From contig JAGBAO010000013.1 of assembly GCA_017938925.1 (NCBI GenBank), positions 124,001 to 188,000 on the forward strand: DNA of 64,000 bases, given 5' to 3'. Positions 43,172-52,931 of this stretch are shown in pieces. The notes beneath the pieces were generated by a model. That model was not told the DNA's origin. It did no database searches and worked only from the letters and a program-made list of their open reading frames with translations. The DNA comes from Bacteroidales bacterium. GTDB lineage: Bacteria > Bacteroidota > Bacteroidia > Bacteroidales > UBA932. Each line of letters begins with the position of its first letter. Positions within the stretch are counted from its first letter, which is position 1. The position numbers and the translations under genes are program-made.

Positions 43172-44851
43172 TCAATTAAGGCCGGCATTCTCATACTCCG
43201 GGTTGGTCAATGCATATCCTGACAACGCGCACTGCTTGTCCGGGATAGGATAGAACCTGTGGCAAGGCATAGCATTGTTCTTGATCTGTGAGTTAAACTT
43301 CTTGACCTCGTCATACCAGATGCCCCAACGCACCAGGTCGAACTTTCTCATGAATTCGCCTCCGAGTTCCCTGGCTCTTTCCGCGCGAAGGAAAGTCTTG
43401 AAGTCTTCATATCCTGTGAAGTCAGCATAGGCATCCACGCCGGCTCTTTCACGTATCATATTCAGGTAGCGCATGCACAGGGCGGGATCATGTTCGAGCT
43501 CCGCGTGACACTCCGCCATCATCAGAAGAGCATCTGCATATCTGAATATACGGTAATTGTTGGAGTCATATGTATTCTCCATATCCGGGCACCAGAATTT
43601 CGGACCGGCCCAGCCGATTCCCCAGGTCTTTGTCTCACCGAAGGTCTCGCCTGTCTCCAAGTTACCCAGGCCGACAGCATATTCAATTCTTCTGTCAATC
43701 TTCTTTCCTCTGATCTCCTTCTTCTTCCATGCCTCAAGGTCTATCCTGGTGAGGTACCTTTCCCTTCCGTCGCCAGCCTTATAGGTTGCGTCCAGGTCAT
43801 AGGTCAGCGGAAGCGGATCGAACAGACTCTTTGCACCTGTCTCTGAGGTCACCTTTCCATATGCAGGACGGAACAGGGTGTAATAGTCGGTAGCCTTCAA
43901 CGAATTCCAGTTAGGAAGAGTGGTGCCGTATCCTGTCAGACGAGCGCCGTCGAAAAGATCCTTTTCCCTGTCATATTTAGGGGTCATGATGGCCGCCACG
44001 TTACCATAGTATCTCACACCGTCACGCGAATACTCATGCTGCAGCTCGAAAATGCTCTCAGCGGTATTCTTATATCTCCACTGAATCTCATGCAGAGGAT
44101 AGCGCGCTTCCGAGAAATCTCCGTAAAGTTTCTCAAGGGAGTCAAGAGGCTCGAGAGCCATCTCCCACTCCTGGTTCCACATCGCGAACTTGGCCATGAG
44201 CATGAGTCCGTGAGCATATCCGCTTCTGTTGTCCGGAGCCTCTCCACCACGCACCTTCAGACCGTTCTTCCCGGTGAAATATGGAATGGCATTGTCACGC
44301 AGGTCCTCGTAGAGACACATTCTGATGCTGTCCGCAGGAGTACGTGGCAGGTAGCGGATGCTGTCCTGCACCTGATAGGAGTCAACCATGCATGTGTAGA
44401 ACGGCACACCGTCGAACATCGATGTAAGGATGTAATAATACATGGCTCTCATCACACGTCCTTCTGCTGCAAGAGGGCCCTTGAGAGAATCCGCGATCGG
44501 AGCGTTCTCTATGTTCTCAATGGCCTCATTGCAATACATGATGCCCTTGTAACCGTTTTCCCAGACCCTTGCTCCCACCTGCGGCTTTGAAGGCGACACG
44601 TCAAGCGATGAGTCTCCTGATGATGAAGACGAACGCCAAAGGTCGCTGCACGCCTCTGTGGCAATCATGAAGTCCGCCACATAGATATTGTTCAAAGGAG
44701 CGTAACATGCGTTCAGCGATGCCTTGCACTGGTCCACAGTCTTATAGAAATTATGCTTATTGACAAAGAACGTAGGTTCCTCCTTCAGAGAGCAGGACGC
44801 TGCAAGACAAAGAACAGAAGCAAGCAGTATATTCTTTAATATTCCTTTCAT
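43172..44851 (-). CDS. susD-like: SusD/RagB-family outer-membrane lipoprotein (second pair)
   Basis: A 559-aa lipoprotein (start chosen at 44851, MKGILKN..., lipobox LAASC). The in-frame ATG at 44866 overlaps the SusC stop, and GGAGGATAGGG between the two looks like a ribosome binding site for the inner one. SusD features: an N-terminal FYKTVDQCKASLNACYAPLNN segment, helical repeats (EGRVMRAMYYYILTSMFDGVPFY), ADALLMMAECHAELE, and the C-terminal KFDLVRWGIW and RFYPIPDKQC blocks. It partners with the SusC at 44866-47958. It is not closely similar to the other SusD in the window, so the two loci bind different ligands. Confidence 0.93.
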   Translation of the reverse strand: MKGILKNILLASVLCLAASCSLKEEPTFFVNKHNFYKTVDQCKASLNACYAPLNNIYVADFMIATEACSDLWRSSSSSGDSSLDVSPSKPQVGARVWENGYKGIMYCNEAIENIENAPIADSLKGPLAAEGRVMRAMYYYILTSMFDGVPFYTCMVDSYQVQDSIRYLPRTPADSIRMCLYEDLRDNAIPYFTGKNGLKVRGGEAPDNRSGYAHGLMLMAKFAMWNQEWEMALEPLDSLEKLYGDFSEARYPLHEIQWRYKNTAESIFELQHEYSRDGVRYYGNVAAIMTPKYDREKDLFDGARLTGYGTTLPNWNSLKATDYYTLFRPAYGKVTSETGAKSLFDPLPLTYDLDATYKAGDGRERYLTRIDLEAWKKKEIRGKKIDRRIEYAVGLGNLETGETFGETKTWGIGWAGPKFWCPDMENTYDSNNYRIFRYADALLMMAECHAELEHDPALCMRYLNMIRERAGVDAYADFTGYEDFKTFLRAERARELGGEFMRKFDLVRWGIWYDEVKKFNSQIKNNAMPCHRFYPIPDKQCALSGYALTNPEYENAGLN

Positions 44852-44865
44852 TTCCCTATCCTCCA

Positions 44866-47800
44866 TTAATAACGAAGTTGAACACTGAGAACCACCATTC
44901 TCGCCTTAGGATATGCACCCATATCCACACGTCTGAGAGTCGAGTTGCTGCTGTTGGTGGACACATCCGGATCGAAGCCATTGTACTTTGTCCACAGGGC
45001 AAGATTGTCGCCGGTGAGAGTGAATGTCATGTCCTTGAATGTGTTGCCTCTCTTGAAAGGCAGAGTATAAGCGACGCTTAATGTCTTGAGTCTCAGGTAT
45101 GAAGCATCATGCACCTGTCGTGAACTTGGCATGAGATTGTAGTCCTTGCCCGGTCTTGGATGCCAGCTGTCAGGATTACGCACAGGATGCCATGCATCGA
45201 GCATGTAGCGGTACTGATTGGTTACGATACCTCCGCCCATGAACATCTCCGACCAGTTGTAGATGCTGCCGCCCAGAGAGTAGATGAAGTACATCGTGAA
45301 CTTGAAGTTCTTCCAGTGGAAGGTGTTGTTCAGTCCTCCGTAAAGGACAGGGTCTGAATTGCCCAGATAGACAAGGTCCTTCTCCGAAAGCACTCCGTTC
45401 TGGTCCTGATCCACATACTTGGGAAGTCCGAGGAGAGTCTTGACCTTAGCGTCGTCGGTCTTGTCGGCCAGAGTTGAAGACACGTATGTATTCGATTCCT
45501 GATAATACTGCTTCAACTGCTCTTCATTCTGCCATGGACCGGCATACTCGAATCCCCACAGGGAGTTCAGCGGGTAGCCTTTCCTGTATCCGTACATCAT
45601 ATACTTGCTGTTACCCCAGCTTTCGAGGGTAGCCACATAGTTTTCATGTCCGATATCCTCCACCATCTGACGGTTGTGAGAGATGGTGAAAGTGGTGTTC
45701 CATGAAAAATCCTTGGTGTCGATATTGCGTGAATCGATAGTGAGTTCGACACCGCTGTTTGTCGTTTTTCCGAGGTTTGTGAACCTGCTGTTGAATCCCG
45801 TGGTCTGAGGAACCTGCACGCTCAGAAGGAGGTCCTTTGTATAGGATGTATATGCTTCCGCCGTGAACTTGAGTCTGCCTTCAAGCACCGAAAGGTCAAT
45901 TCCGAGATTAGCAAGGAAAGTCTTCTCCCAGGTGAGGTCCGGATTGGCGATACGGTTCAGATAATATGCAGCAGACTGGGTGCCGTCGAAAAGATAGCCT
46001 CCTGTCGAGCTGGTGTAGGCCTCGAGGGAATTGTAGGTCGGGATGGCATCATTACCGGTGAGACCGGCGCTGAGTCTGAGCGAAAGCTCGTCGATATCCT
46101 TGACCCTGCGCAGGAAGTTCTCCTGCTTCATGTTCCATTTGAACGCACCTGAAGGGAAGAAGCCCCACTTATGGTTGTCCGCAAAGTTGGACGATCCGTC
46201 ATATCGGCCGGTGAATGTCAGATAGTACTTGCTCTTATAGTTGTAGTTGAATCTGGCAAGCAGCGACTCACGGACAACCTTGGTGTTGGCTGATGATGCG
46301 GCGTAGTTCTCTTTGGAACTGATACCGTTCATATTGTTCCACTTAAGGCCATCCACAAGAAGTCCCTTTGCATTGAGCGATATCTGATTGGTGGATTCGT
46401 TCGACACAGTAAATCCGAGAAGGGCGTCAAGGTTGTGTCCTCTGCTGAGTTTCTTCTTATAAGATATGGTATTTTCAGAAGAGAACCTGTATGCGTCACC
46501 CTCATAACGATACGCCTCGGCGCCCTCTCCTTCAACCTTTGCAGGAAGATAGCTCGGATAGAATCTGTAGTCCTTGCGGCCATAGAGCATATAGGTATTG
46601 TGGCTGGTGATCACCATGCCGCTTACAGGCATGATCTCCACAATGGCTGTGTTGAATGTGGTATGGCGGTCCTGGATATTCTCAGTCATCTCGATGGTCT
46701 TCGCCGGGTTGTTGATATACATACCGTTCTCGAAGATCGGGTTGTAGTTATCCTCCGGAGAGATGAGCGGAGAAAGGTAGATGGCACCGTTGTAGATATT
46801 GGTTCCACCTATTGTAGCCCTGTTCGGCAGCTGTCTCTGGTATGTATAGGAACCGCGGTACGAAAGCGTCATCCATTTGAATATCTTGTATGCCAGATTC
46901 AGACGGGTGGTGACGCGGGACATTCCGCTCCCCTTCACCACTCCCTGCTGATCGGTGTATCCGAGGGCTGTGTAGTAGTGAAGCTTGTTTTCCTTTCCGC
47001 TCATCGAGAAGTTGTAGTTCTGATACAACGCCACTCTCGATATCTCGTCAAGCCAGTTCGTACCGACGCCATAGAGTGCCGGATCAAGTTTCTCGTCATA
47101 GGCAGGGAGATTTCCATGCGCGAGGTGGCCACCTGCCGCGTTTATCGATTTCCTGTATCTGATGAACTCTTCTGCATTCATCAGGTCCAGACTCCTTGCA
47201 ATCTGCGATGCACCGAACTGAGCCTTGAAGGTGATGTTAGGCTTGGTCGTGAAACCGCCCTTGGTGGTGACCATGATGACACCGTTCGAACCTCTGGATC
47301 CGTAGATCGCTGTGGAAGAGGCGTCCTTCAGCACCGAGATGCTCTCGATGTCTTCCGAGTTGATGTCATTGAGGTCGGTCACTGCACCTGCCACTCCGTC
47401 CACGACGATGAGCGGCTCATTCGAGGCTGTGATGGAACGTGTTCCGCGGATACGGATGGAAGTCGCTGCACCAGGTTCACCGGTTGTGGACATGATATCC
47501 ACTCCCGCGATACGTCCCTGGAGGGCCTGGTCTACGGACAGGCCTGGAGCCTCCTTCACATCAGACATCTTCACACTTCCTACAGAGCCGGTGAGGTCCG
47601 CCTTCTTCACCTCTCCATAACCGATCACTACAACCTCGTTCAGCGAGTTGTTCGGGTCCGGGAGGAGCTGAATCTTGATGTCACTCTTTCCGAGAATATC
47701 GACATTCTGCGTCAGATATCCGAGAAAGGATACTGAAACAGTCTGATCATTGGAGCGGACATTGAGGGAGAAGGCTCCCTTCTCGTCAGTCATCGTTCCG

Positions 47801-47958
47801 CTCTTGCCGTCCTGAGAGGCAACAACAGATCCGATGAGCGGAATGCCCATCTCATCCACCACCTGACCCGTGATCTTTCTGGTCTGGGCAGATACGACAC
47901 CTGTTGCCAGCACAGATGCCAGCAACAGGGTCATAAACCTAAGGAATCGAATTTGCAT
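44866..47958 (-). CDS. susC-like: SusC/RagA-family TonB-linked outer-membrane transporter (second pair)
   Basis: A 1,030-aa protein with a signal peptide (VVSA/Q). It has a carboxypeptidase-like domain (KITGQVVDEMGIPLIGSVV), the linker SLNEVVVIGYGEVKKADLTG, a plug with LIVVDGVAGAVTDLND and VLKDASSTAIYGSRGSNGVI, and a C-terminal barrel ending MVVLSVQLRY. It is an outer-membrane importer for the second locus. It begins 19 bases after the metallophosphatase frame and ends on the SusD start. It is similar in type to, but clearly distinct from, the 16409-19684 transporter. Confidence 0.95.
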   Translation of the reverse strand: MQIRFLRFMTLLLASVLATGVVSAQTRKITGQVVDEMGIPLIGSVVASQDGKSGTMTDEKGAFSLNVRSNDQTVSVSFLGYLTQNVDILGKSDIKIQLLPDPNNSLNEVVVIGYGEVKKADLTGSVGSVKMSDVKEAPGLSVDQALQGRIAGVDIMSTTGEPGAATSIRIRGTRSITASNEPLIVVDGVAGAVTDLNDINSEDIESISVLKDASSTAIYGSRGSNGVIMVTTKGGFTTKPNITFKAQFGASQIARSLDLMNAEEFIRYRKSINAAGGHLAHGNLPAYDEKLDPALYGVGTNWLDEISRVALYQNYNFSMSGKENKLHYYTALGYTDQQGVVKGSGMSRVTTRLNLAYKIFKWMTLSYRGSYTYQRQLPNRATIGGTNIYNGAIYLSPLISPEDNYNPIFENGMYINNPAKTIEMTENIQDRHTTFNTAIVEIMPVSGMVITSHNTYMLYGRKDYRFYPSYLPAKVEGEGAEAYRYEGDAYRFSSENTISYKKKLSRGHNLDALLGFTVSNESTNQISLNAKGLLVDGLKWNNMNGISSKENYAASSANTKVVRESLLARFNYNYKSKYYLTFTGRYDGSSNFADNHKWGFFPSGAFKWNMKQENFLRRVKDIDELSLRLSAGLTGNDAIPTYNSLEAYTSSTGGYLFDGTQSAAYYLNRIANPDLTWEKTFLANLGIDLSVLEGRLKFTAEAYTSYTKDLLLSVQVPQTTGFNSRFTNLGKTTNSGVELTIDSRNIDTKDFSWNTTFTISHNRQMVEDIGHENYVATLESWGNSKYMMYGYRKGYPLNSLWGFEYAGPWQNEEQLKQYYQESNTYVSSTLADKTDDAKVKTLLGLPKYVDQDQNGVLSEKDLVYLGNSDPVLYGGLNNTFHWKNFKFTMYFIYSLGGSIYNWSEMFMGGGIVTNQYRYMLDAWHPVRNPDSWHPRPGKDYNLMPSSRQVHDASYLRLKTLSVAYTLPFKRGNTFKDMTFTLTGDNLALWTKYNGFDPDVSTNSSNSTLRRVDMGAYPKARMVVLSVQLRY

Positions 47959-47977
47959 AGATCAAATCTTAGTTATT

Positions 47978-49552
47978 TTAATTATTTGCGGGGAACGAAG
48001 CCCCATAGGCAAAGCCTGAAAAGTCGGTCTGCAGCACGTTGCGCTCATATACCAGCGTTCTTGAAGCAGAAGGTCTGTGGGTCGCTACTATCTTCCAGTC
48101 GGTTTCGTTCGCAGGGTTTCCGCTTGGAGCGTCTATCACCCAGAAGTTGTCACTATTCAACTTATAGGCATCGCTGCCTCCACCCGGACAATCATGGAAC
48201 AGCCAACTATAACCAAAGGTACACTGGTCAAGCTGTCCTGAAAGCCTTGTCATAGGATAGGAAACCCCACCTTTCACAAACTCCACAGTCCAGTTGTCTG
48301 CATCAGCATTCCAGACTCTGGCTATGAACTTACCTTTGAGAGCATCACCCCAGTTATAAGAGGCTGTCCAATGCAGAGATGAGCCACCGGCATTACCGGT
48401 ACGGTAATTGTATGTTGCGTTTCCGTCATACACCCTGAGCTGATGGTCCATATCCGCTCCGACCGTCTTGTTGACGCTTTCATATAGCTGCTTGCCGTTG
48501 AACTTCATAAGTCCGTATCCTGCAGGCGAACCGTCCACAGAAAGGTTGGTGTTCCACCACATTCCTCCCATCATCTGGAGGTTATGCTCATATATCCTGC
48601 TTCCTCCGGCTGCTGTCACGGTGTGTTCGTGGTTACGGAGCCAATGGGCGTGTCCTGAAACGATATGGACTTCATGGAATCTTTTCAATTCATCAAGTAC
48701 ATTCGTGAAATTCGTGTAGCCTTCATATCCCATTATCGGAACGTGAACACAAAGGATCAGCACTTTATCTTGAGGATTTTCCACCAGGTCAAGATCTGCC
48801 TTCAGCCATTCCATCTGCGGATTGGAGAAAGCAAAGGTAAGTTTGAGTTTACCGCTTTCAGTTCCTGTGACCTTCATGTTGTTCATCACGACAATATGAG
48901 CCTTGCCTATGTTCAGCGAATAGTCTGTCGGTCCGAAATTATCCACAAATGTCTTCTCTGCCACGTATGTTCTTGCAATATTGTCAGAAAATGATCCTGT
49001 GTAGCTGTTGAAATACTGAGCATCAAAATCATGATTTCCGATACAATGCAGGAACGTATGCCTGCGTCCTCCTACTGTCTTTCCGGCAAGGGCATTCTTG
49101 AAAGGCTGCATCATGGACATATTGTCCGTCATCTGGTCGCCTGCAAGAATCGTGATGCAATCCGAGTAATCGCCTGTACAATAGCTGTCCAGGGTGGATA
49201 TCATGTCAGGAAGGCTTCTGCCCGAGAACTTGCTCAGGTCAGAATCGTTCGAGACATGGATGTCAGCAGCAACGGCAAGGGTAAACTTGTCGCTTACCGT
49301 GCTGCGAGGGGTCAGCTGAAAATCGTTTACGTGCTTCTGCGACGTATCGCCGAAATTTCCGTTTTTGTAATAGGCCGGGTGATTGTTACCATCCGTCGGG
49401 ATTTCATACCCTGCAGGAACGCTGAGATAGACACTTCTGCTGTTGCTATTGCCCTGCAGAGCGTATCTTCCGCTGTAATCCGTAACAGTGTATGTGTAAC
49501 CATCAGTCACAGGAACGCCCTGGATAGGCTTGCCGGTCAGGGCATCAGTCAC
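47978..49552 (-). CDS. Calcineurin-like metallophosphatase lacking ATG and signal peptide
   Basis: The product shows the Bacteroidota metallophosphatase layout: an N-terminal beta-sandwich (GQVTDALTGKPIQGVPV, YSGRYALQG, VPAGYEIP), the phosphoesterase domain (AADIHV, LAGDQMTD, IGNHDFD, CVHVP, SGHAHW, so all metal ligands are present) and a C-terminal domain with CTFGYSWLFHD. The first plausible start is a GTG at 49552, which removes the signal peptide these proteins normally carry. Upstream, the frame stays open to 49594 and is then exactly in phase with the beta-helix lipoprotein gene, from which it is separated by a single TGA. It may be a 5'-truncated gene, a former fusion split by a nonsense change, or a readthrough product. 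Treat the start as unresolved. Confidence 0.7.
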   Translation of the reverse strand: MTDALTGKPIQGVPVTDGYTYTVTDYSGRYALQGNSNSRSVYLSVPAGYEIPTDGNNHPAYYKNGNFGDTSQKHVNDFQLTPRSTVSDKFTLAVAADIHVSNDSDLSKFSGRSLPDMISTLDSYCTGDYSDCITILAGDQMTDNMSMMQPFKNALAGKTVGGRRHTFLHCIGNHDFDAQYFNSYTGSFSDNIARTYVAEKTFVDNFGPTDYSLNIGKAHIVVMNNMKVTGTESGKLKLTFAFSNPQMEWLKADLDLVENPQDKVLILCVHVPIMGYEGYTNFTNVLDELKRFHEVHIVSGHAHWLRNHEHTVTAAGGSRIYEHNLQMMGGMWWNTNLSVDGSPAGYGLMKFNGKQLYESVNKTVGADMDHQLRVYDGNATYNYRTGNAGGSSLHWTASYNWGDALKGKFIARVWNADADNWTVEFVKGGVSYPMTRLSGQLDQCTFGYSWLFHDCPGGGSDAYKLNSDNFWVIDAPSGNPANETDWKIVATHRPSASRTLVYERNVLQTDFSGFAYGASFPANN

Positions 49553-49594
49553 CTGACCGACAAGATTTCCTTTGACTTCCGGGCCTTCTGCACT

Positions 49595-52060
49595 TCATTT
49601 GAAGTCGCCGAAGTAGATATTACCAGTTTCCTTGTAATCTGATCCGGTACCGTAGCAGTGAGTCGTGTAGTTCTCTGCAGTTAAGGTTGTGCCTTCGAAA
49701 GATCCCTTTAGCCAAATGTTTGAAAGGGTTGTGGTGATGGTACCGGCCTTGTCAGTCAGACGACCGACGAACATTCCTGAATATCCTGCGCCGTTGGAAA
49801 TCACGTCTGCGGCAACTGAACAGTTGCTTATGCTAGTAGTCTTATTTTCCTCAACCTGTCCGATAAATCCGCCTATATACTGATTGGCGTAGGCGTTGTT
49901 TATTGACATAGTACTATGGGTGTCTGATATCGTATTGTCATAACAGATGCCGACAACTGCACCCAATGTAGCCTTTCCTCCGCTCGCTTTGTTGGTAAGA
50001 GTTCCGCTCATTGTACAGTTCTTCACTGTAAGGCTCTTGTTCGGCATCTGGCCTACAAGACCTCCCATGTAGATATTCAAGGCAGCAGTGGTCCTGTTGT
50101 TGGTAACATCACCTGAATTATCGCAACCATCGAGGGTTACATTTTCAGACGAATATCCCAGAATTCCACCCAGATCCATAGGGTATGGAATACTTGCAGA
50201 ATTGAAGCTTACTGTAACTGACTTCGTATTGTCACAATTGGTCAATGTGACTGGCTTTGAGGTAGCACATCCTACAATACCACCCACACAACCGGCATTA
50301 GTTTCTGATGCATCCTTCACCTCACCGTTGTTTGTACAGTCTGTAATTGTACCGTTATCAGCTGCGCCGACAATTCCTCCAAGTCTGAAATGGATAAAGC
50401 TGTCTTTGATCTGGGCACTTGTAGTGTTGGTGACAGAACCGTTGTTGGTACATCCCTTCAATTCTCCGTTAACATGGTAATATCCCACGATTCCTCCTGT
50501 AAATGTAGTCCAGGAGCCTGCACCTGTCGAACCGTTAAGGACTGCACCGTCATTTGTACAGTTTGTCACATTGGCGACATGCGTATCGCTTTTGGCTGTA
50601 CCGTTAAGGAAAGCAGCAATACCGCCGACAAACATGTTGGATGCACCCGCTCCGGTCTTTTCAACCTTTCCTGTGTTTGTACAATTGTCGATAGTGAGTT
50701 TGCATGGCTGATATGCACTGCTTGCAATATTACCGGCATGACCGCCAAGGATTCCGGCAACACCGCTCAACATGTTTTCATCATAAGCACTTGCTGAAGC
50801 AAAAAGGACATCACCGCTGTTTGTGTTGTCTTTAAGAGTGTTTTCTCCGTTTGTAGAAGCCTCGATTCGTCCTACGATACCACCGAGAGTCACACCTATG
50901 TTAGCTGGCGCATCTCCTGTGTTAGTGACTGTACCGGCATTTGTATTTCCTGTAACGTTGGTCTTTGCCTTCTGGATCATTCCGACAATTCCACCAAGAG
51001 ATACGCGGCTGACAACCTTTGTATTTGTTACCACGCCATGATTCTCACAGCCTGAAATGGTATTGACATCACTGATTCCGCCTACATATCCTACAACACC
51101 ACCGAGAGTATTCCAGTTGCTTACAGCACCGTTATTTGTGACAGGGCCATAGTTCTTGAAACCTGTAACGTTAATCGGCTTGCTGATGACCGAACCGACA
51201 AATCCACCCATACGTACAACGCCGGATGCAGGTGAGTCATTAGTAAGGGCACCCTTTGATGAATCTGTAGAAGAACCATTCACACAGGCTGTGATTGTAC
51301 CGCAGGCATTGTTCATGACTCCTACGATACCTCCGATATTGGTTATACCCTTATTGGTTGCAGTCGCATTAGAGTGAACAGATCCAAGATTGACGCATGA
51401 GTCGAAAGTGACTGTATTTGCAATACCAGTGATACCTCCGAGGTTGATATCCTTTGCTGCTGTGTTATCTCCTGTGAACAGCACAGTACCATGATTCTCG
51501 CAACCTGTCATAGTAAGACCTACCTTTGTTGCAGCGAGAGCAGCAACACCTCCGCAATAGACAGGACCTGCAGTAGTAGCAGAATAAGTCACGGTTCCGT
51601 AGTTCTTACAGCCGGTCATCTGAGAATCTGAATCCGCAAGGAAATATGCACCGATACCTCCTACATAGTCACCAGAGGTTCCGCTTGTTGCACTGACTGT
51701 GACAGCACCCTTGTTCACTACATCTGTAATAGTACAGCCTCCACGGATCTCGCCTGCAAGAGAGGCAGCATAAACGATATTGGACACAGGTGCAGTCGAT
51801 GTGAATGAGCATCCTTCACCGAAAGTGACATCTTTCACAACTGCAGACTGCAATTTCCTGAAGAATGCAGCGTGACCCGCATTCTCGATCACGAGGTTGT
51901 CGATGGTCTTGCCGTTACCGTCGAAGACGCCCTTGAATTCCTTAGGAGTCCAACTTGAACCGATTGTGCTGCAGTCGATATTATCCTTAAGAGTCACCAC
52001 ATCCCATACGGTCCATTTAGCATCAGCCTTGTTCCAAGCGAGGAGTTCATCAGCTGTGCT
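49595..52060 (-). repeat. Long diverged direct repeat, copy B (beta-helix coding region)
   Basis: Partner of the 39722-42200 copy: same orientation, about 9.9 kb apart, covering the GLUG repeat region from the shared 'LLAWNK' boundary to the shared GDFK stop. Sequence upstream of the boundary is unrelated between the copies. Confidence 0.75.
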
Positions 52061-52927
52061 GATCTCGTAAGTGAAGAAAGTTCCGAGATTAGTACCGGCA
52101 TTTCTCTTGATCTCTGTTGAAGACTGCTTCTGAACGCTGATAGTCTCTGATCCTGTTCCGGAAACTTCACCATTCTCACCGTAAGTGAAGGTCTTTCGTG
52201 AGAAAGTGACCTTGATACCGGAAAGATTGCAAGGAAGGACTGTCGCATAATATTCACCAGGAGCAAACATACCATAGTTCTCAACAGTATTGAGCGTCAC
52301 GCTCGTAGCTCCAGTACCTTCTACAAGGGCGATTTCCGGTTCTTCGTCTCCATTGAGCTTCATGGTGAACTTACCGGCAACGAACTCATTCTCGCCAAGA
52401 CCTTCAATCTTTACTGCCATGATGTCGTTTCTTGCAATGTTGATCTTTACAAGACCGACAGCATTCCTGAACTGAAGTTCCGGAGTCTCGCTATAAGCTA
52501 CAGACACGAGCGCTCCCTGAGCGACATTCTGTTCTTTTTTTACATCAATCTTCTGTAGGCTAGGTACAGTTGCAGTGAAGACACCAGTCTCTCTGTTAAC
52601 CGAGTGACCATCCGCTGCCGGATAAATCGCATAGAAAGGAGACTCTACTGCCCCCCCCTCTTCAGTCTGAAATTTATTTTCTGTGCCTTTGACAAAGGTG
52701 CACACAAGTGTCTCATCACTTCCAGACACACTGATCTGATCTCCCTCAACCCAAGCCGGAGTAAGGTCAACAAGAGTGGACTTGGTTATGACCTCATGAG
52801 AAGCCTCAAATACCTGACCTGTGATTTCTGCCTCAGGATCCATAGGCTCAGCCTGTTCCTTTACGCAAGATGATGCAATGGCAGCCGCTGCGACTGCGAG
52901 TGCAAAATAAAATACTCTTGTTTTCAT
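49595..52927 (-). CDS. Giant surface lipoprotein: fimbrillin-like N-terminus plus GLUG-type beta-helix
   Basis: An 1,110-aa lipoprotein. I start it at 52927 (MKTRVFYF..., lipobox ASSC, Cys21), because an upstream extension would overlap a separate microprotein frame and lack a signal sequence. Residues about 45-310 are fimbrillin-like (TKSTLVDLTPAWVEGDQISV, FYAIYPAADG, MFAPGEYYATVLP). From EISTADELLAWNKAD onward come about 25 GLUG-type beta-helix repeats, ending IYFGDFK. The repeat part is a close copy of 39722-43165. An 8-G run lies near codon 91. It is the first large gene of the second long operon, presumably a surface-exposed adhesin or glycan binder. The stop is followed in frame by the metallophosphatase. 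Confidence 0.85.
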   Translation of the reverse strand: MKTRVFYFALAVAAAAIASSCVKEQAEPMDPEAEITGQVFEASHEVITKSTLVDLTPAWVEGDQISVSGSDETLVCTFVKGTENKFQTEEGGAVESPFYAIYPAADGHSVNRETGVFTATVPSLQKIDVKKEQNVAQGALVSVAYSETPELQFRNAVGLVKINIARNDIMAVKIEGLGENEFVAGKFTMKLNGDEEPEIALVEGTGATSVTLNTVENYGMFAPGEYYATVLPCNLSGIKVTFSRKTFTYGENGEVSGTGSETISVQKQSSTEIKRNAGTNLGTFFTYEISTADELLAWNKADAKWTVWDVVTLKDNIDCSTIGSSWTPKEFKGVFDGNGKTIDNLVIENAGHAAFFRKLQSAVVKDVTFGEGCSFTSTAPVSNIVYAASLAGEIRGGCTITDVVNKGAVTVSATSGTSGDYVGGIGAYFLADSDSQMTGCKNYGTVTYSATTAGPVYCGGVAALAATKVGLTMTGCENHGTVLFTGDNTAAKDINLGGITGIANTVTFDSCVNLGSVHSNATATNKGITNIGGIVGVMNNACGTITACVNGSSTDSSKGALTNDSPASGVVRMGGFVGSVISKPINVTGFKNYGPVTNNGAVSNWNTLGGVVGYVGGISDVNTISGCENHGVVTNTKVVSRVSLGGIVGMIQKAKTNVTGNTNAGTVTNTGDAPANIGVTLGGIVGRIEASTNGENTLKDNTNSGDVLFASASAYDENMLSGVAGILGGHAGNIASSAYQPCKLTIDNCTNTGKVEKTGAGASNMFVGGIAAFLNGTAKSDTHVANVTNCTNDGAVLNGSTGAGSWTTFTGGIVGYYHVNGELKGCTNNGSVTNTTSAQIKDSFIHFRLGGIVGAADNGTITDCTNNGEVKDASETNAGCVGGIVGCATSKPVTLTNCDNTKSVTVSFNSASIPYPMDLGGILGYSSENVTLDGCDNSGDVTNNRTTAALNIYMGGLVGQMPNKSLTVKNCTMSGTLTNKASGGKATLGAVVGICYDNTISDTHSTMSINNAYANQYIGGFIGQVEENKTTSISNCSVAADVISNGAGYSGMFVGRLTDKAGTITTTLSNIWLKGSFEGTTLTAENYTTHCYGTGSDYKETGNIYFGDFK
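52651..52658 (-). repeat. G8 homopolymer inside the fimbrillin-like lipoprotein gene
   Basis: Eight C on the plus strand, G8 on the coding strand, within the codons for E-G-G-A at residues 90-93. A one-base slip would end the protein within its first domain, making on/off switching possible. Confidence 0.8.
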
Positions 52928-52931
52928 ACGG

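Noticed and set aside
46435-47736. A 433-codon open frame antisense to the second SusC
   Set aside because: Shadow of the SusC plug and barrel coding sequence; composition rich in R, H and V without any recognisable motif.
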